A stretch of 64,000 bases of DNA from Chelatococcus albus (GCF_030067675.1 NZ_JASJEV010000009.1:62001-126000), one strand, 5' to 3'. Shown: positions 46,498 to 57,099, numbered from the stretch's first letter. Notes: a model not told the origin generated them from the letters alone. Program-made: numbers and translations.

Positions 46498-48467
46498 GCC
46501 TGAGTGTCCTCATCACCGTCACGCATCTGCTCGGCGTCGGCCATCTCGCCCGCGCGGCGGCGATCGCCCGCGCGCTCGCCGCGGCAGGCCACGACGTGAC
46601 GCTCGTGTCCGGCGGCATGCCGGCGCCGCTCGTACGCACCGGACGGCTGCGCTTCGTGCAGCTGCCGCCTGTGCGCTCCGCCGGCACAGCCTTCTCGACA
46701 CTCCTCGACGAGGACGGTCGTCCGGCCTCCTCCGCGCTCCTCGCCGAACGCCGCCGCGAGCTCACGGCCATCTTCGCCCGGATGCGACCGGACGTGATGG
46801 TCACCGAACTCTTCCCCTTCGGGCGGCGGATGCTCGCGGACGAGTTCATGGCCCTCCTCGCCGCGGCGGAGGCCTGCCGACCGCGCCCGGTCACCCTCGC
46901 TTCCGTGCGCGACGTGCTGGTCGCGCCGGCCAAGCCCGAACGCATCGCCGAGGCGCACCGGCGCCTGTTCCGCCACTACGACGGCGTGCTCGTGCACGGC
47001 GATCCGGCCATATTGCCGCTCGAGGCCTCCTGGCCGCTCGATGCGACCCTTGCCCCGCTCCTGCGCTACACGGGCTACGTCGGCGAGCCGGCGCCAGAGG
47101 ACGACGAACCCGCCGGCGACGGCCGCGACGAGATCGTCGTTTCAGGCGGGGGCAGCGCCGCCGCCCTGCCGCTCTACCGCGCCGCGGCGGAGGCGGCGCG
47201 CCTCGTGCGCGAGAAGCGCTGGCGCCTTCTCCTCGGCGCAGGCGTGGTCCAGGCGGATTTCGCCGCCGTCGCGGCGCGCGCCACGGACAACCTCGTCGTC
47301 GAGCGCGCCCGCCCGGATTTTCCCCTTCTCGTCGGCCGCTCGGCCGTCTCGGTGAGCCAGGCGGGCTACAACACCGTCGTTGACCTCTTCGGCACCGGCG
47401 TGAAAGCGGTGCTCGTACCCTTCGAGGAAGGCAACGAGACCGAGCAGCGGCTGCGCGCCGACCGTCTGGCGAGCCACGGCCTCGTCACCGTCCTGCCGCA
47501 GGGCGAGCTGACCGCCGGCAATCTCGCCCGCGCCGTGCGTGCGGCCCTCGCCCTGCCTCCACCCGAGGCGACGGCGATCGACTGCGGCGGGCTCGCGACG
47601 ACGGTTCGCCTCGTCGAGGAATTCGCGAGGCGGCGGGGAGGCCTGGCCGCGCCCGCCCTCGCCGCGAACAGCGCGGAGAGCGCGTGGCGCCGCCTCGACG
47701 ATGCGCTGGCCACGGCGGTGGCGTCCGGCGACACGCTCGCCTTCTGGTGGCGCGACGACGACGCGACGGCGCCGACGCCGGCCCTCGACCGTCTCCTGAC
47801 CCTCGCCCGCCGTCACGCCGCGCCGGTGGCGCTCGCCGCGATCCCCGCCGCTGCGACGCGGGCATTGGCGGAGCGGCTGGCCGACGAACCTCTGGCGAGC
47901 CCGCTGGTGCACGGCCTCTCCCACCGCAACCATGCCCCGGCAGACGAGAAGAAGGCGGAGTTCGGCGCCCATCGGCCGACGGCCGCGCTGGTCGCCGATG
48001 CCGAGCGGGCGCTCGCCACCGCGCGCGAGCGTTTCGGAGCCCGGCTCTTGCCCATCTTCGTGCCGCCCTGGAACCGCATCGCGCCGGCACTCGTCGCCGA
48101 ACTGCCTGCGCTCGGCTTCTGCGGGCTGTCCACCTTCCGCGACCGGCCGGCAACCGAGGCCGCCCCAGGGCTCATCCAGGTGAACACGCATCTCGATCCG
48201 GTCGACTGGCACGGTAGCCGCAGCCTCGTCGCCGAGGACATGCTGCTCGACGGGCTGGTCCGGGCGATCGCGGCCCGCCGCCGTGCCGACGATACTCTCG
48301 AGCCGATCGGTCTCCTCACCCACCATCTCGTCCATGACGAGGCGATCTGGTCGTTCTGCGAGCGCCTGATCGAGCGTCTCTGCCGGCACGCAGGGGTTCG
48401 CATCCATGCGGCACGCGAGGTCTTTGCCGCTCCGTCGGCGGGAAGCGGCGTCGATGGTCCGGCCTAG
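46494..48467 (+). CDS. Fusion of a MurG-like glycosyltransferase and a polysaccharide-deacetylase-like domain
   Basis: 657 residues. Residues 1-380 are a GT-B enzyme with VTHLLGVGHLARAAAIARAL (about 9-28) and SVSQAGYNTVVDLFG (about 285-299), paralogous to the first gene of this operon. From about 400 a NodB/CE4-like domain begins: FWWRDDDA at 417-424 gives the aspartate pair, HGLSHRNH at 473-480 gives H473, H477 and H480 as possible metal ligands, and FVPPWNRIAP near 522 matches the CE4 active-site arginine/tryptophan strand. One protein may therefore add and then deacetylate a sugar. ATG 46494 overlaps the previous stop. Alternative: the second domain may be an inactive relative. Confidence 0.82.
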   Translation: MSLSVLITVTHLLGVGHLARAAAIARALAAAGHDVTLVSGGMPAPLVRTGRLRFVQLPPVRSAGTAFSTLLDEDGRPASSALLAERRRELTAIFARMRPDVMVTELFPFGRRMLADEFMALLAAAEACRPRPVTLASVRDVLVAPAKPERIAEAHRRLFRHYDGVLVHGDPAILPLEASWPLDATLAPLLRYTGYVGEPAPEDDEPAGDGRDEIVVSGGGSAAALPLYRAAAEAARLVREKRWRLLLGAGVVQADFAAVAARATDNLVVERARPDFPLLVGRSAVSVSQAGYNTVVDLFGTGVKAVLVPFEEGNETEQRLRADRLASHGLVTVLPQGELTAGNLARAVRAALALPPPEATAIDCGGLATTVRLVEEFARRRGGLAAPALAANSAESAWRRLDDALATAVASGDTLAFWWRDDDATAPTPALDRLLTLARRHAAPVALAAIPAAATRALAERLADEPLASPLVHGLSHRNHAPADEKKAEFGAHRPTAALVADAERALATARERFGARLLPIFVPPWNRIAPALVAELPALGFCGLSTFRDRPATEAAPGLIQVNTHLDPVDWHGSRSLVAEDMLLDGLVRAIAARRRADDTLEPIGLLTHHLVHDEAIWSFCERLIERLCRHAGVRIHAAREVFAAPSAGSGVDGPA

Positions 48468-48711
48468 CCGCTGCACCCGCATCTGTTCACGGCCCCGGCG
48501 CGACCAGGGCCGGTGCGGTGCGGAGGGTCGTCCCGGGCACGCCCGGAGGGGACGCGCGCGGTACGGGCTCGGCGCCGTCAGGCCATCATCAGATTCTCGT
48601 CATGACCGGAGACGATCGACGCGAGGGCCCGCGCGACGGCTTGCAAAATATGGCGTCATCACCTCGTAATCGTCTAATGTTTCGCCACTCGGTGCAAAGG
48701 GGACACCGACC

Positions 48712-50601
48712 GTGACGGCAGGGGCGACGGCGGGCAAGCCGCTTCTTTCGATCCGCGACCTCGTGGTGGATTTCGCGAGCGACGGCGGCACCTTCCGTGC
48801 GGTCGACGGCATCTCGTTCGACATTCCGCGTGGACGCACGGTGGCGCTCGTCGGCGAGTCCGGGTCGGGCAAATCCGTCACGGCGCAGGCGATCCTGCGC
48901 ATCCTGCCGAAGGCGGCGCGCATCGCCGGCGGCGCCATCCTCTTCGACGATCCGGCGAACGGCCGCGGCCCCACCGACATCGCGGCGCTCGCCGCGGACG
49001 GCGCGCCAATGCGGGCCCTGCGCGGCGGCCGTATCGCCATGATCTTCCAGGAGCCGATGACCTCGCTGTCGCCGCTGCACACCATCGGCAACCAGGTGAT
49101 CGAGGCGCTTCGCCTGCACCGCAAGGTGTCACCGGAGGAGGAACGCGCCGCGGCGGAGGAGGTGTTCGCGCACGTCGGCTTTCCCGATCCCAAGCGCGCC
49201 TTCGTGACCTATCCCTTCGAGCTGTCGGGCGGCATGCGCCAGCGCGCCATGATCGCCATGGCACTCATCTGCCGCCCGGCGCTGCTCATCGCCGACGAGC
49301 CGACGACCGCCCTCGACGTGACGACGCAGGCCCAGATCCTCGACCTCATGCGCTCGCTCCAGGCCGAGACGGGGATGGCCATCCTCCTGATCACGCACGA
49401 TCTCGGCGTCGTGGCCAACATGGCCGACGATGTGGTCGTCATGTATCGCGGCCGCATCATGGAGACGGGCTCGCGCAAGGAGATCTTCCACGATCCACGG
49501 CACCCCTACCTCAAGGCGCTCATGCACGCCGTACCCCGCTTCGGCATGGCGCCGGGCGAGCGGCTGACGCCTCTGCGCGAGGTGGCGAGCGCCGGCATCA
49601 TCGCGGCCACGCCGAAGCTGCATCGTCCGAAGCCGGCCGGGCCGGTGCTGCAGGCGGAGGGCCTGTCCAAGCGCTACACGCTGCGCTCGGGCTGGTTCCT
49701 CGGCCAGACCCACCACGTGAAGGCCGTGAACAACGTCAGCCTGACCTTGGCCCCGGGCAAGACGCTCGGCCTCGTCGGCGAATCCGGCTGCGGCAAGACG
49801 ACCGTCTCTAAGATCATCATGCGCGCGATGGCGCCGGACACCGGCCGCGTGCTCTTCGACGACGGCACGGGCCCGCGCGACGTGCACGGCCTCGACGGCG
49901 ACGACCTGTTCGCCTACCGGCGCGCGGTGCAGTTCGTGTTCCAGGATCCGTTCTCGTCGCTCAACCCGCGCATGACGGTCTACGAGATCCTCACCGAGCC
50001 GCTCGTCATCCACGAGCTCGGCACCCCGGAGGAGCGTTTCGCCAAGGCGAAGATGCTCATCGAGCTCGTCGGTCTCGACAAGCGCCACCTGCGCCGCTAT
50101 CCGCACTCCTTCTCCGGCGGACAGCGCCAGCGGCTCGGCATCGCCCGGGCGCTCGCCCTGTCGCCGCGCGTCCTGCTCTGCGACGAGCCCGTGTCGGCGC
50201 TCGACGTCTCGGTGCAGGCGCAGATCCTCAACCTGCTCAAGGACCTGCAGGCGGCTCTCGGCCTGTCCTACCTCTTCGTCTCCCACAATCTCGCGGTCGT
50301 CGATTACATCGCTGACACCATTGCCGTCATGTGCCGCGGCTACATCGTCGAGGAGGCACCGAAGGCGACGCTGTTCAGGAACCCGCGGCATCCCTACACG
50401 CAGGCGCTCCTCGCCGCCGTTCCGAGCCCGGATCTCGACCATCCGCTGGATTTCGACAAGCTGCGCAGCGACCGCTTCTCCGATCCCTCCGACTGGCCGG
50501 AGCCCTATCGGCTCGTCGCAGGCAGCGCCGGTGTCATGCGCGAGGTCGAGCCCGGCCATCGCGTGCGCATAGCGGCCGGTCATGCCCGGGAGGCGGCGTG
50601 A
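48712..50601 (+). CDS. Yej-like peptide importer ATPase with two nucleotide-binding domains
   Basis: 629 residues, GTG start 48712. Domain 1: Walker A GESGSGKS (about 47-54), signature LSGGMRQR (about 172-179), Walker [14 protein letters not shown]. Domain 2 from about 310: Walker A GESGCGKT (about 357-364), [12 protein letters not shown], signature FSGGQRQR (about 470-477), Walker [14 protein letters not shown]. Both sets are canonical. The tandem arrangement equals YejF, or a DppD-DppF fusion. It is the first gene of the operon ATPase-binding protein-permease-permease; its stop overlaps the next start (TGATG). Confidence 0.94.
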   Translation: MTAGATAGKPLLSIRDLVVDFASDGGTFRAVDGISFDIPRGRTVALVGESGSGKSVTAQAILRILPKAARIAGGAILFDDPANGRGPTDIAALAADGAPMRALRGGRIAMIFQEPMTSLSPLHTIGNQVIEALRLHRKVSPEEERAAAEEVFAHVGFPDPKRAFVTYPFELSGGMRQRAMIAMALICRPALLIADEPTTALDVTTQAQILDLMRSLQAETGMAILLITHDLGVVANMADDVVVMYRGRIMETGSRKEIFHDPRHPYLKALMHAVPRFGMAPGERLTPLREVASAGIIAATPKLHRPKPAGPVLQAEGLSKRYTLRSGWFLGQTHHVKAVNNVSLTLAPGKTLGLVGESGCGKTTVSKIIMRAMAPDTGRVLFDDGTGPRDVHGLDGDDLFAYRRAVQFVFQDPFSSLNPRMTVYEILTEPLVIHELGTPEERFAKAKMLIELVGLDKRHLRRYPHSFSGGQRQRLGIARALALSPRVLLCDEPVSALDVSVQAQILNLLKDLQAALGLSYLFVSHNLAVVDYIADTIAVMCRGYIVEEAPKATLFRNPRHPYTQALLAAVPSPDLDHPLDFDKLRSDRFSDPSDWPEPYRLVAGSAGVMREVEPGHRVRIAAGHAREAA

Positions 50602-52604
50602 TGAGCGTGCTGCCGCGCATGAGCCCGCCGCACCCGGTGCGCCGAACCGGCGCCGGGCACCACCGTCCGATCCGCCGTGCGGCGATCTTTGGAGCCGCGC
50701 TCGCGGTCATTGTCCTCGCCGCCCTTCCCGCTGCCGCGCAGGCGCCGGCCTATCGCGAGACCCCCTTCTTCGCCGAGCAGGTGGCGAAGGGAGCGCTGCC
50801 GCCGGTCGCGGAGCGGGTACCGGCGCGGCCCCTCGTCGTCGATCTCGCCGAGCGCGGCAAGCGCATCGGCACGCCCGGCGGCGAGATGGTGACCCTCGTG
50901 GGCAAGGCGCGCGACATCCGCTATGTTTCCGTCTACGCTTACACGCGTCTCGTCGGCTACGATGAGAACCTCGACCTGAAGCCCGATCTTCTGGAACGGG
51001 TCGATGTCGAGGAGGAGCGCGTCTTCACCCTGCACATCCGCCCCGGGCACCGCTGGTCGGACGGCCGCGCCTTCACCGCCGAGGACCTCCGCTACTGGTG
51101 GGAGGACGTGGCGCTGAACAAGCACCTGAGCCCGCAGGGGCCACCCGATTTCCTCATCGTCGATGGCGAGCGCCCACGTTTCGACGTGCTCGACGAGTTC
51201 ACCGTCCGCTACTCGTGGTCGAAGCCCAATCCTCGCTTCCTGCCGATGCTCGCCGCGCCGCGCGACCCCTTCATCTACCGCCCGGCGCACTACATGAAGG
51301 CCTTCCACGCGAAATATACCGATCCGGCGTCGCTGGCGCAGGCGGCGGCACGGGCCAAGCTCAAGTCCTGGGCGGCCCTGCACAACCGCCTCGACGACAT
51401 GTTCGAGAACTCCAACCCGGACCTGCCGACGCTGCAGGCCTGGAAGGTGATGAATGCCGCCCCCGCGAGCCGCTTCGTCTTCGAGCGCAACCCCTACTAT
51501 CACCGCGTCGACGCCGCGGGGCAGCAGCTTCCCTATATCGACCGGATCGTCATCGACGTCGCCTCCGGCGGTCTGATGGCGGCCAAGGCCAATGCCGGCG
51601 AGGTCGACTTCCTCGCCCGCGGCCTGACCATGGCCGACATCCCCGTGCTCAAGGAAGGGGAGAGGGCCAAGGGCTACAAGACGATGCTCTGGCCCATCGC
51701 GCGCGGCTCGGAAGTCGCCCTCTATCCCAACCTGACCGTGACCGACCCGGTCTGGCGCAAGCTCAACCGGGACGTCCGCTTCCGCCGGGCGCTCTCCCTC
51801 GGCATCGACCGGCGCACCATCAACAACGCGCTGTTCTTCGGCCTCGGCATGGAGGGCAACAATACCGTGCGTGAGGGCTCGCGCCTGTTCGAGCCTTCCT
51901 TCCGGAATCGCTTCGGCACCTACGACCCGGCCGAGGCGGGCAGGCTCCTCGACGAGATCGGGCTGACGCAGCGCGACGGCGACGGCACGCGGCTGCTGCC
52001 CGACGGGCGGCCGCTCGAGATCGTCGTCGAGGTGAACGGCGAAGCGGCCATGGCGATCGACGCCCTGCAGCTCATCACCGAGTTCTGGCGCGAGATCGGC
52101 GTCAAGCTCTTCATCAAGCCGCAGGACATCACCGTGCTCCGCAACCGCGCCTACGCCGGCCTGCCCGTGATGGTGGCCTCGACCGGCCTTGACAACGCCA
52201 TGCCGACCCCGGCCATGCCGCCGGCCGAGCTCGCCCCCGTGCGGCAGGACAACTACGCCTGGCCGAAATGGGGCCAGTATGTGGAGACGCAGGGCCGGGT
52301 GGGCGAAGCCTGCGACATGCAGAACCCGCTTAAGCTCATGAAGCTCTACGAGGAGTGGCTCGCTTCCGACGAGGAGGGCGAGAAGGCCGCCATCTGGCGC
52401 CAGATGCTGGCGCTGCACGCGGAGAACCAGTGGAGCATCGGCACCGTGGCCGGCGCCATCCAGCCCGTCGTGGTGCGCCAGGGGCTCACCAATCTCGCCG
52501 GGAACCCGATCTACAGCTGGGAGCCGACGGCGCTCGGCGGCATCTACCGCATCGACGAAGTCTTCTGGGACCGCGCCGACCGGCGCGTGGCGAGCGTGCA
52601 ATGA
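50601..52604 (+). CDS. Yej-like peptide importer, substrate-binding protein
   Basis: 667 residues, longer than DppA-type proteins and in the range of YejA-like members. A signal peptide with a long charged start ([15 protein letters not shown]..) has its hydrophobic core at about 30-50 and cleavage near AAAQ. Family marks: FTLHIRPGHRWSDGRAFTAE (about 145-164), RYWWEDVALNKHL, NPYYHRVDAAGQQLPYIDRI (about 299-318), RFRRALSLGIDRRTINNALF. A GTG three bases upstream is an alternative start, with GGGAGG at normal distance. Ligand probably oligopeptide; microcin-type uptake is known for Yej. Confidence 0.92.
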   Translation: MSVLPRMSPPHPVRRTGAGHHRPIRRAAIFGAALAVIVLAALPAAAQAPAYRETPFFAEQVAKGALPPVAERVPARPLVVDLAERGKRIGTPGGEMVTLVGKARDIRYVSVYAYTRLVGYDENLDLKPDLLERVDVEEERVFTLHIRPGHRWSDGRAFTAEDLRYWWEDVALNKHLSPQGPPDFLIVDGERPRFDVLDEFTVRYSWSKPNPRFLPMLAAPRDPFIYRPAHYMKAFHAKYTDPASLAQAAARAKLKSWAALHNRLDDMFENSNPDLPTLQAWKVMNAAPASRFVFERNPYYHRVDAAGQQLPYIDRIVIDVASGGLMAAKANAGEVDFLARGLTMADIPVLKEGERAKGYKTMLWPIARGSEVALYPNLTVTDPVWRKLNRDVRFRRALSLGIDRRTINNALFFGLGMEGNNTVREGSRLFEPSFRNRFGTYDPAEAGRLLDEIGLTQRDGDGTRLLPDGRPLEIVVEVNGEAAMAIDALQLITEFWREIGVKLFIKPQDITVLRNRAYAGLPVMVASTGLDNAMPTPAMPPAELAPVRQDNYAWPKWGQYVETQGRVGEACDMQNPLKLMKLYEEWLASDEEGEKAAIWRQMLALHAENQWSIGTVAGAIQPVVVRQGLTNLAGNPIYSWEPTALGGIYRIDEVFWDRADRRVASVQ

Positions 52605-53617
52605 TCGGCTTCCTCGCCCGCCGACTCGTCACGATGGCGATGACGCTCCTCGTCATCAGCGCCCTCGTCTTCCTCATCATCAAGCTGCCGCCGGGCGACT
52701 TTCTCTCGAACCAGATCGCCGAGCTGAGGGCGCAGGGCGAGGCAGCCTCCGCCGCCAAGGCCGAGTTCCTGATCAAGCAATACGGCCTCGACAGGCCCGC
52801 CTGGGAGCAATACCTCGTGTGGATCGGCATATGGCCGGGTCCGGCCGGCTTTTCCGGCCTGCTGCAGGGCGACTGGGGCTGGTCCTTCGAATACGACAAG
52901 CCGGTCCGCGACGTGGTCGGCGACGCCCTGTGGCTGACGTTGCTCGTCAACCTCGCCGTCGTCGTCTTCGTCCACCTGATGTCGATCCCGATCGCCATCT
53001 ATTCGGCGACGCGCCAGTATTCCTGGGGCGACTATGTCGCCACCTTCATCGGCTACATCGGCCTCGCCACGCCGAACTTCCTGCTTGCGCTCATCCTGCT
53101 CTATTACTTCAATCGCTGGTTCGGCATTTCCATCGGTGGGCTCTTCGACGCACAATACGCCAATGCGCCGTGGAGCTGGGGCAAGTTCGTCTCGCTCCTG
53201 CAGCACCTCATCGTGCCGACCATCGTCATCGGGCTCGCCGGCACCGCGGCGATGATCCGGCGCATGCGCGCCAACCTGCTCGACGAACTCGGCAAGCAGT
53301 ATTACATTACCGCGAAGGCGAAGGGCGTGCCGCCGACGAGGGCGCTGCTCAAATATCCCTTCCGCATGGCGCTCAACCCGTTCATTGCCGACATCGGCAA
53401 CCTCCTGCCGCACCTCGTCTCAGGGTCGGTGCTGGTGTCGCTCGTGCTGAGCCTGCCCACGGTCGGGCCGATCCTGCTCGCGGCGCTGAAATCGCAGGAC
53501 CAGTTCCTCGCCGGTTTCATCCTGATGTTCGTGGCGCTGCTCACGGTCGTGGGCATGCTCATTTCCGACCTGATGCTCGCGTGGCTCGACCCGCGCATCC
53601 GGCTCGGGCAGCGGTGA
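52601..53617 (+). CDS. Yej-like peptide importer, permease 1
   Basis: 338-residue BPD_transp_1 permease, ATG 52601 overlapping the binding-protein stop. First helix GFLARRLVTMAMTLLVISAL (about 3-22), then a periplasmic segment with IKQYGLDRPAWEQYL (about 62-76) and GDWGWSFEYDKPVRDVVGD, and a cytoplasmic docking loop TAKAKGVPPTRALLKYPFRM (about 239-258). It ends DPRIRLGQR. Forms the channel with the next gene product. Confidence 0.93.
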   Translation: MIGFLARRLVTMAMTLLVISALVFLIIKLPPGDFLSNQIAELRAQGEAASAAKAEFLIKQYGLDRPAWEQYLVWIGIWPGPAGFSGLLQGDWGWSFEYDKPVRDVVGDALWLTLLVNLAVVVFVHLMSIPIAIYSATRQYSWGDYVATFIGYIGLATPNFLLALILLYYFNRWFGISIGGLFDAQYANAPWSWGKFVSLLQHLIVPTIVIGLAGTAAMIRRMRANLLDELGKQYYITAKAKGVPPTRALLKYPFRMALNPFIADIGNLLPHLVSGSVLVSLVLSLPTVGPILLAALKSQDQFLAGFILMFVALLTVVGMLISDLMLAWLDPRIRLGQR

Positions 53618-53624
53618 GGGCCTC

Positions 53625-54794
53625 ATGAACGTCGACGCCCTGCCTCCCCGCAACGGCCGCTATGTCGACAGCGCGCCCTTCGACCCGGGCGCCAGCGAAC
53701 CCATGGGCCGCGACGACGAGCGCTATTACCAGGCTTCGTCGCTGACCCTCATCTGGTGGAAGTTCAGGCGCCACCGGCTCGCCGTCGTCTCGGCGGTGGT
53801 GCTCCTCGCCTTCTATCTCGCCGTGCCTTTCGTCGAGCTCATCGCCCCCTACGGCCAGAGCCAGCGCAACGGCAATTTCCTCTATGCCCCGCCGCAGCGG
53901 GTGCACCTCGTCCATGGCGGGGCCTTCGTCGGGCCCTTCGTCTATCCCTATTCCTTCACCTTCAATCTTGAGACCTTCCGGCGCGACTACGTCGTCGACG
54001 AGACGAAACCGCAGCCGATCCGCTTCTTCTGCCGCGGCACGCCCTATCGCTTCTGGGGCCTCGTCGAGACCGACCGCCACCTCTTCTGCCCGCCGGAGGG
54101 GGGTACGCTGTTCCTCATGGGCACGGACCGGCTCGGCCGCGACATCTTCTCGCGCATCGTCTACGGGGCGCGCATCTCGCTCACCATCGGTCTCGTGGGC
54201 ATTGCGGTTTCCTTCACGCTCGGCCTCTTCTTCGGTGGCATCGCCGGCTACCTTGGCGGCTGGGTGGATCATGCCGTGCAGCGTCTCATCGAGATCCTGC
54301 GCTCGCTGCCCGAGCTGCCGCTGTGGCTCGCCCTGTCGGCGGCACTGCCGCCCAACTGGAGCCCGCTCCTCGTCTTCTTCGGCATCACCATCATCCTCGG
54401 CCTTCTCGACTGGCCGGGGCTGGCACGCGCGGTCCGCTCGAAGCTGCTCGCGCTGCGCGCGGAGGAATTCGTCAAGGCGGCCGAGCTCATGGGCGCCTCA
54501 CGGGCACGCATCATCGGGCGCCACCTCATCCCGAACTTCATGAGCCACCTCATCGCCTCGGCGACCCTGTCGATCCCCTCGATGATCCTCGGTGAAACAG
54601 CGCTCTCCTTCCTCGGCCTCGGCCTGCGCCCGCCGATCACGAGCTGGGGCGTGCTGCTCAACGAGGCGCAGAACCTCGCCGCCGTGAACCTGCACCCCTG
54701 GCTCTTGTGGCCGATCGTGCCGGTGGTGATCGTCGTCCTCGCCTTCAACTTCATGGGCGACGGCCTTCGGGACGCGGCCGATCCCTATCATTGA
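53625..54794 (+). CDS. Yej-like peptide importer, permease 2
   Basis: 389 residues, eight bases after permease 1. It has a long N-terminal tail (about 50 residues) and a large periplasmic insert between helices 1 and 2 (about 70-165, containing FFCRGTPYRFWG and LFCPPEGG with a possible disulfide) before the conserved LMGTDRLGRDIFSRIVYG (about 164-181). This insert is the mark of YejE-type permeases compared with DppC. Docking loop: AAELMGASRARIIGRHLIPN (about 286-305). It ends the operon, 88 bases from the convergent adenine deaminase gene. Confidence 0.93.
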   Translation: MNVDALPPRNGRYVDSAPFDPGASEPMGRDDERYYQASSLTLIWWKFRRHRLAVVSAVVLLAFYLAVPFVELIAPYGQSQRNGNFLYAPPQRVHLVHGGAFVGPFVYPYSFTFNLETFRRDYVVDETKPQPIRFFCRGTPYRFWGLVETDRHLFCPPEGGTLFLMGTDRLGRDIFSRIVYGARISLTIGLVGIAVSFTLGLFFGGIAGYLGGWVDHAVQRLIEILRSLPELPLWLALSAALPPNWSPLLVFFGITIILGLLDWPGLARAVRSKLLALRAEEFVKAAELMGASRARIIGRHLIPNFMSHLIASATLSIPSMILGETALSFLGLGLRPPITSWGVLLNEAQNLAAVNLHPWLLWPIVPVVIVVLAFNFMGDGLRDAADPYH

Positions 54795-54882
54795 CGGCGC
54801 GAGCCTGCTCTCGCTGAGTAAGGCTCTCGGAGTGGCACGGCGAAGGACCGCGCGACTTGCCCCGGCCGCGGCCCCTGTCCGC

Positions 54883-56583
54883 TCAGACGAGCTCCATCCG
54901 GTCCACGTCCACCACCCCGAAATCCGTGATCTTCAGGTGGGGGATCACGGGCAGGGGCAGGAAGGCGACCTGCAGGAAGGGCTCGGCAAGCGTCACGCCC
55001 AGACCGCGGGCGGCGGCGCGCAGCGGCACGAGGCCCATGCGCACCTCCTCGTAAGAGCGGTCGCTCATCAAGCCGGCGACGGGCAGCGGCAGTTCGGCCC
55101 GCACCGCGCCGCCCTCGACCACGACGAAGCCGCCACGGATCTCGCCGAGCCGGTTCACCGCCACCGCCATGTCCGCGTCGTTCATGCCGACGACGCAGAT
55201 GTTGTGGCTGTCGTGCCCGACGGAGGAGGCGATGGCGCCGCGCTTCATGCCGAAGCCCTTGACGAAGCCGCGGCCGATGTTCCGGTTGACCCCGTGGCGG
55301 GCGACGACGGCAACCTTGGCGACATCCTGCTCCACGTCGACCGTGCGGGCGCAGTCGCGCAGGGGTAGTGCGAGGTCCTGCCGGGTGGTGATGATCTTGC
55401 CCGGTACCACTCCCATGACCGGAAGGGTGCCCTCGCCACCCGGGATTCGGAAGTCGGAAGCCGCGACGCGCGCAGCCTTCATGCTGTCGAGACCGATGGC
55501 CGCGACGGGCTCGCGCGCGGCGAACAGCGCCTCGTCCACGATGCGCCCGGCCGAGACCACCTGCGACACGGCGCAGGCTTCCAGGTCGTCGAGGAGCACG
55601 ATGTCCGCCCGCTTGCCCGGCGCGACAATGCCCCGGTCCCTCAGGCCGAAGGCGGTGGCGGCCGTCAGCGAGGCCGCGCGATAGGCAGCGAGCGGCGGCG
55701 CGCCGAGGGCGATCGCCGTGCGGATGAGGTAGTCGAGGTGCCCCTCCTCCGCGATGTCGAGAGGATTGCGATCATCCGTGCAGAACGCGAGGAAGGGCGA
55801 GGTCTCGACAGTGAGCAGCGGTGCGAGCGCATGAAGGTCCTTGGAGACGGAGCCTTCGCGGATCAGCACGGTCATGCCCTTGCGGATCTTTTCCAGCGCC
55901 TCCTCGGCGCTCGTCGCCTCGTGCTCGGTGCGGATGCCGGCGGCGCAATAGCCGTTGAGGTCGAGGCCGCGCAGGAGAGGAGCGTGCCCGTCCACATGGC
56001 CGGGCAGGAAGGCTTCAAGCTTGGCGAGGCAGCCGGCGTCGCCGCCGAGCACGCCGGGAAAGTTCATGAACTCGGCGAGGCCGATCACCTTGGGATGATT
56101 GCGGTAGGGCACCAGGTCTGCCGCCTCGAGGCGTGCACCCGCCGTCTCCAGCGCCGTTGCCGGCACACAGCTCGACAGCTGCACGCGCAGGTCCATGATC
56201 GTGCGCTCGGCCGAGGCAAGGAAGAAGTCGAAGGCCGGCGCGCCGAGCACGTTCGCCATTTCGTGCGGATCGCAGATGGCCGTCGTGACGCCGTGCGGCA
56301 GCACGCAGCGATCGAACTCGTGCGGCGTGACCAGGGACGATTCGACGTGGCAGTGCGTGTCGATGAAGCCTGGCACGGCGAAGCGACCGCCGCCGTCGAT
56401 CTCGCGTCGCCCCCGATATGTGCCGTAGGTGCCGACGATCGTGTCGCCGCAGACGGCGATGTCGGTGGCAACGATCGCCCCCGTCACCAGATCGAGGAGG
56501 CGGACGTTCTTGATGACGAGGTCCGCCGCCTCCATCCCTCGACCCTGGCGAATACGTCGGGCAAGATGCTGCGCGTCGGTCAT
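54883..56583 (-). CDS. ade: Adenine deaminase
   Basis: Hydrolyses adenine to hypoxanthine and ammonia in purine salvage. 566 residues, normal length. Amidohydrolase metal motif [20 protein letters not shown] (about 69-88), [13 protein letters not shown] (about 101-113), [10 protein letters not shown] and [11 protein letters not shown] later; the family C-terminal part contains [19 protein letters not shown] and [18 protein letters not shown] (about 440-457). ATG 56583 follows AAAGGGGACAGGG. It stands alone; gpt, another purine-salvage gene, lies 6 kb away and is not linked to it. Confidence 0.95.
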   Translation of the reverse strand: MTDAQHLARRIRQGRGMEAADLVIKNVRLLDLVTGAIVATDIAVCGDTIVGTYGTYRGRREIDGGGRFAVPGFIDTHCHVESSLVTPHEFDRCVLPHGVTTAICDPHEMANVLGAPAFDFFLASAERTIMDLRVQLSSCVPATALETAGARLEAADLVPYRNHPKVIGLAEFMNFPGVLGGDAGCLAKLEAFLPGHVDGHAPLLRGLDLNGYCAAGIRTEHEATSAEEALEKIRKGMTVLIREGSVSKDLHALAPLLTVETSPFLAFCTDDRNPLDIAEEGHLDYLIRTAIALGAPPLAAYRAASLTAATAFGLRDRGIVAPGKRADIVLLDDLEACAVSQVVSAGRIVDEALFAAREPVAAIGLDSMKAARVAASDFRIPGGEGTLPVMGVVPGKIITTRQDLALPLRDCARTVDVEQDVAKVAVVARHGVNRNIGRGFVKGFGMKRGAIASSVGHDSHNICVVGMNDADMAVAVNRLGEIRGGFVVVEGGAVRAELPLPVAGLMSDRSYEEVRMGLVPLRAAARGLGVTLAEPFLQVAFLPLPVIPHLKITDFGVVDVDRMELV

Positions 56584-56710
56584 CCCTGTCCCCTTTCGGC
56601 GGCGCCTCCCTCCAGCCATAGGCGCATTCGCGCGCATGGTCGAGAGAGGGCGGAACCCGCCCGCGGGGGCTGCGTTACCGGTTCGTCAGGACCAATCCGG
56701 GAGAGGGCCC

Positions 56711-57055
56711 ATGTACGCGCATGCCACCACTGCCGGTCCGCGCCACCAGGATTGCATCGATGCCTGCTCCGCCTGCCTTTCGGCCTGCGCCTTCTGCCTC
56801 GACGCCTGCGCCGGCCGCGAGGATATGGTGGCCTGCGTGCGCACCTGCCGCGACTGCATAGCGATCTGCGGCGCCTGCCAGGAACCGCTGTCGGCCGACA
56901 GCGACCTGTCGGCGAAGCTGTGCGCGCTCTGCGCCGAGGCCTGCGAGCGCTGCGCGGAAGAATGCGGCAAGCGCGATCACGAGGCCTGCCGGCGCTGCGC
57001 CGGCGCCGCGACGCGCTGCGCCAAGGCCTGTCGCGCGGTGGCCCAGGCCGCATGA
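56711..57055 (+). CDS. Cysteine-rich four-helix-bundle copper-storage protein (Csp3-like)
   Basis: 114 residues with 20 cysteines, most in C-x2-C or C-x3-C spacing along predicted helices (CIDACSACLSACAFCLDAC, CRDCIAICGAC, CALCAEACERCAEEC, CRRCAGAATRCAKAC). This is the DUF326/Csp pattern, in which cysteines line the core of a four-helix bundle and hold many Cu(I) ions. There is no signal peptide, so it matches the cytosolic Csp3 type rather than exported Csp1. ATG 56711 follows GAGAGGGCCC. Divergent from adenine deaminase; no copper regulator or exporter gene is adjacent. Confidence 0.88.
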   Translation: MYAHATTAGPRHQDCIDACSACLSACAFCLDACAGREDMVACVRTCRDCIAICGACQEPLSADSDLSAKLCALCAEACERCAEECGKRDHEACRRCAGAATRCAKACRAVAQAA

Positions 57056-57099
57056 GCCTCCACCCGAGGGTCGGCACCCGCATCGGCGCGCCTCCAGCG

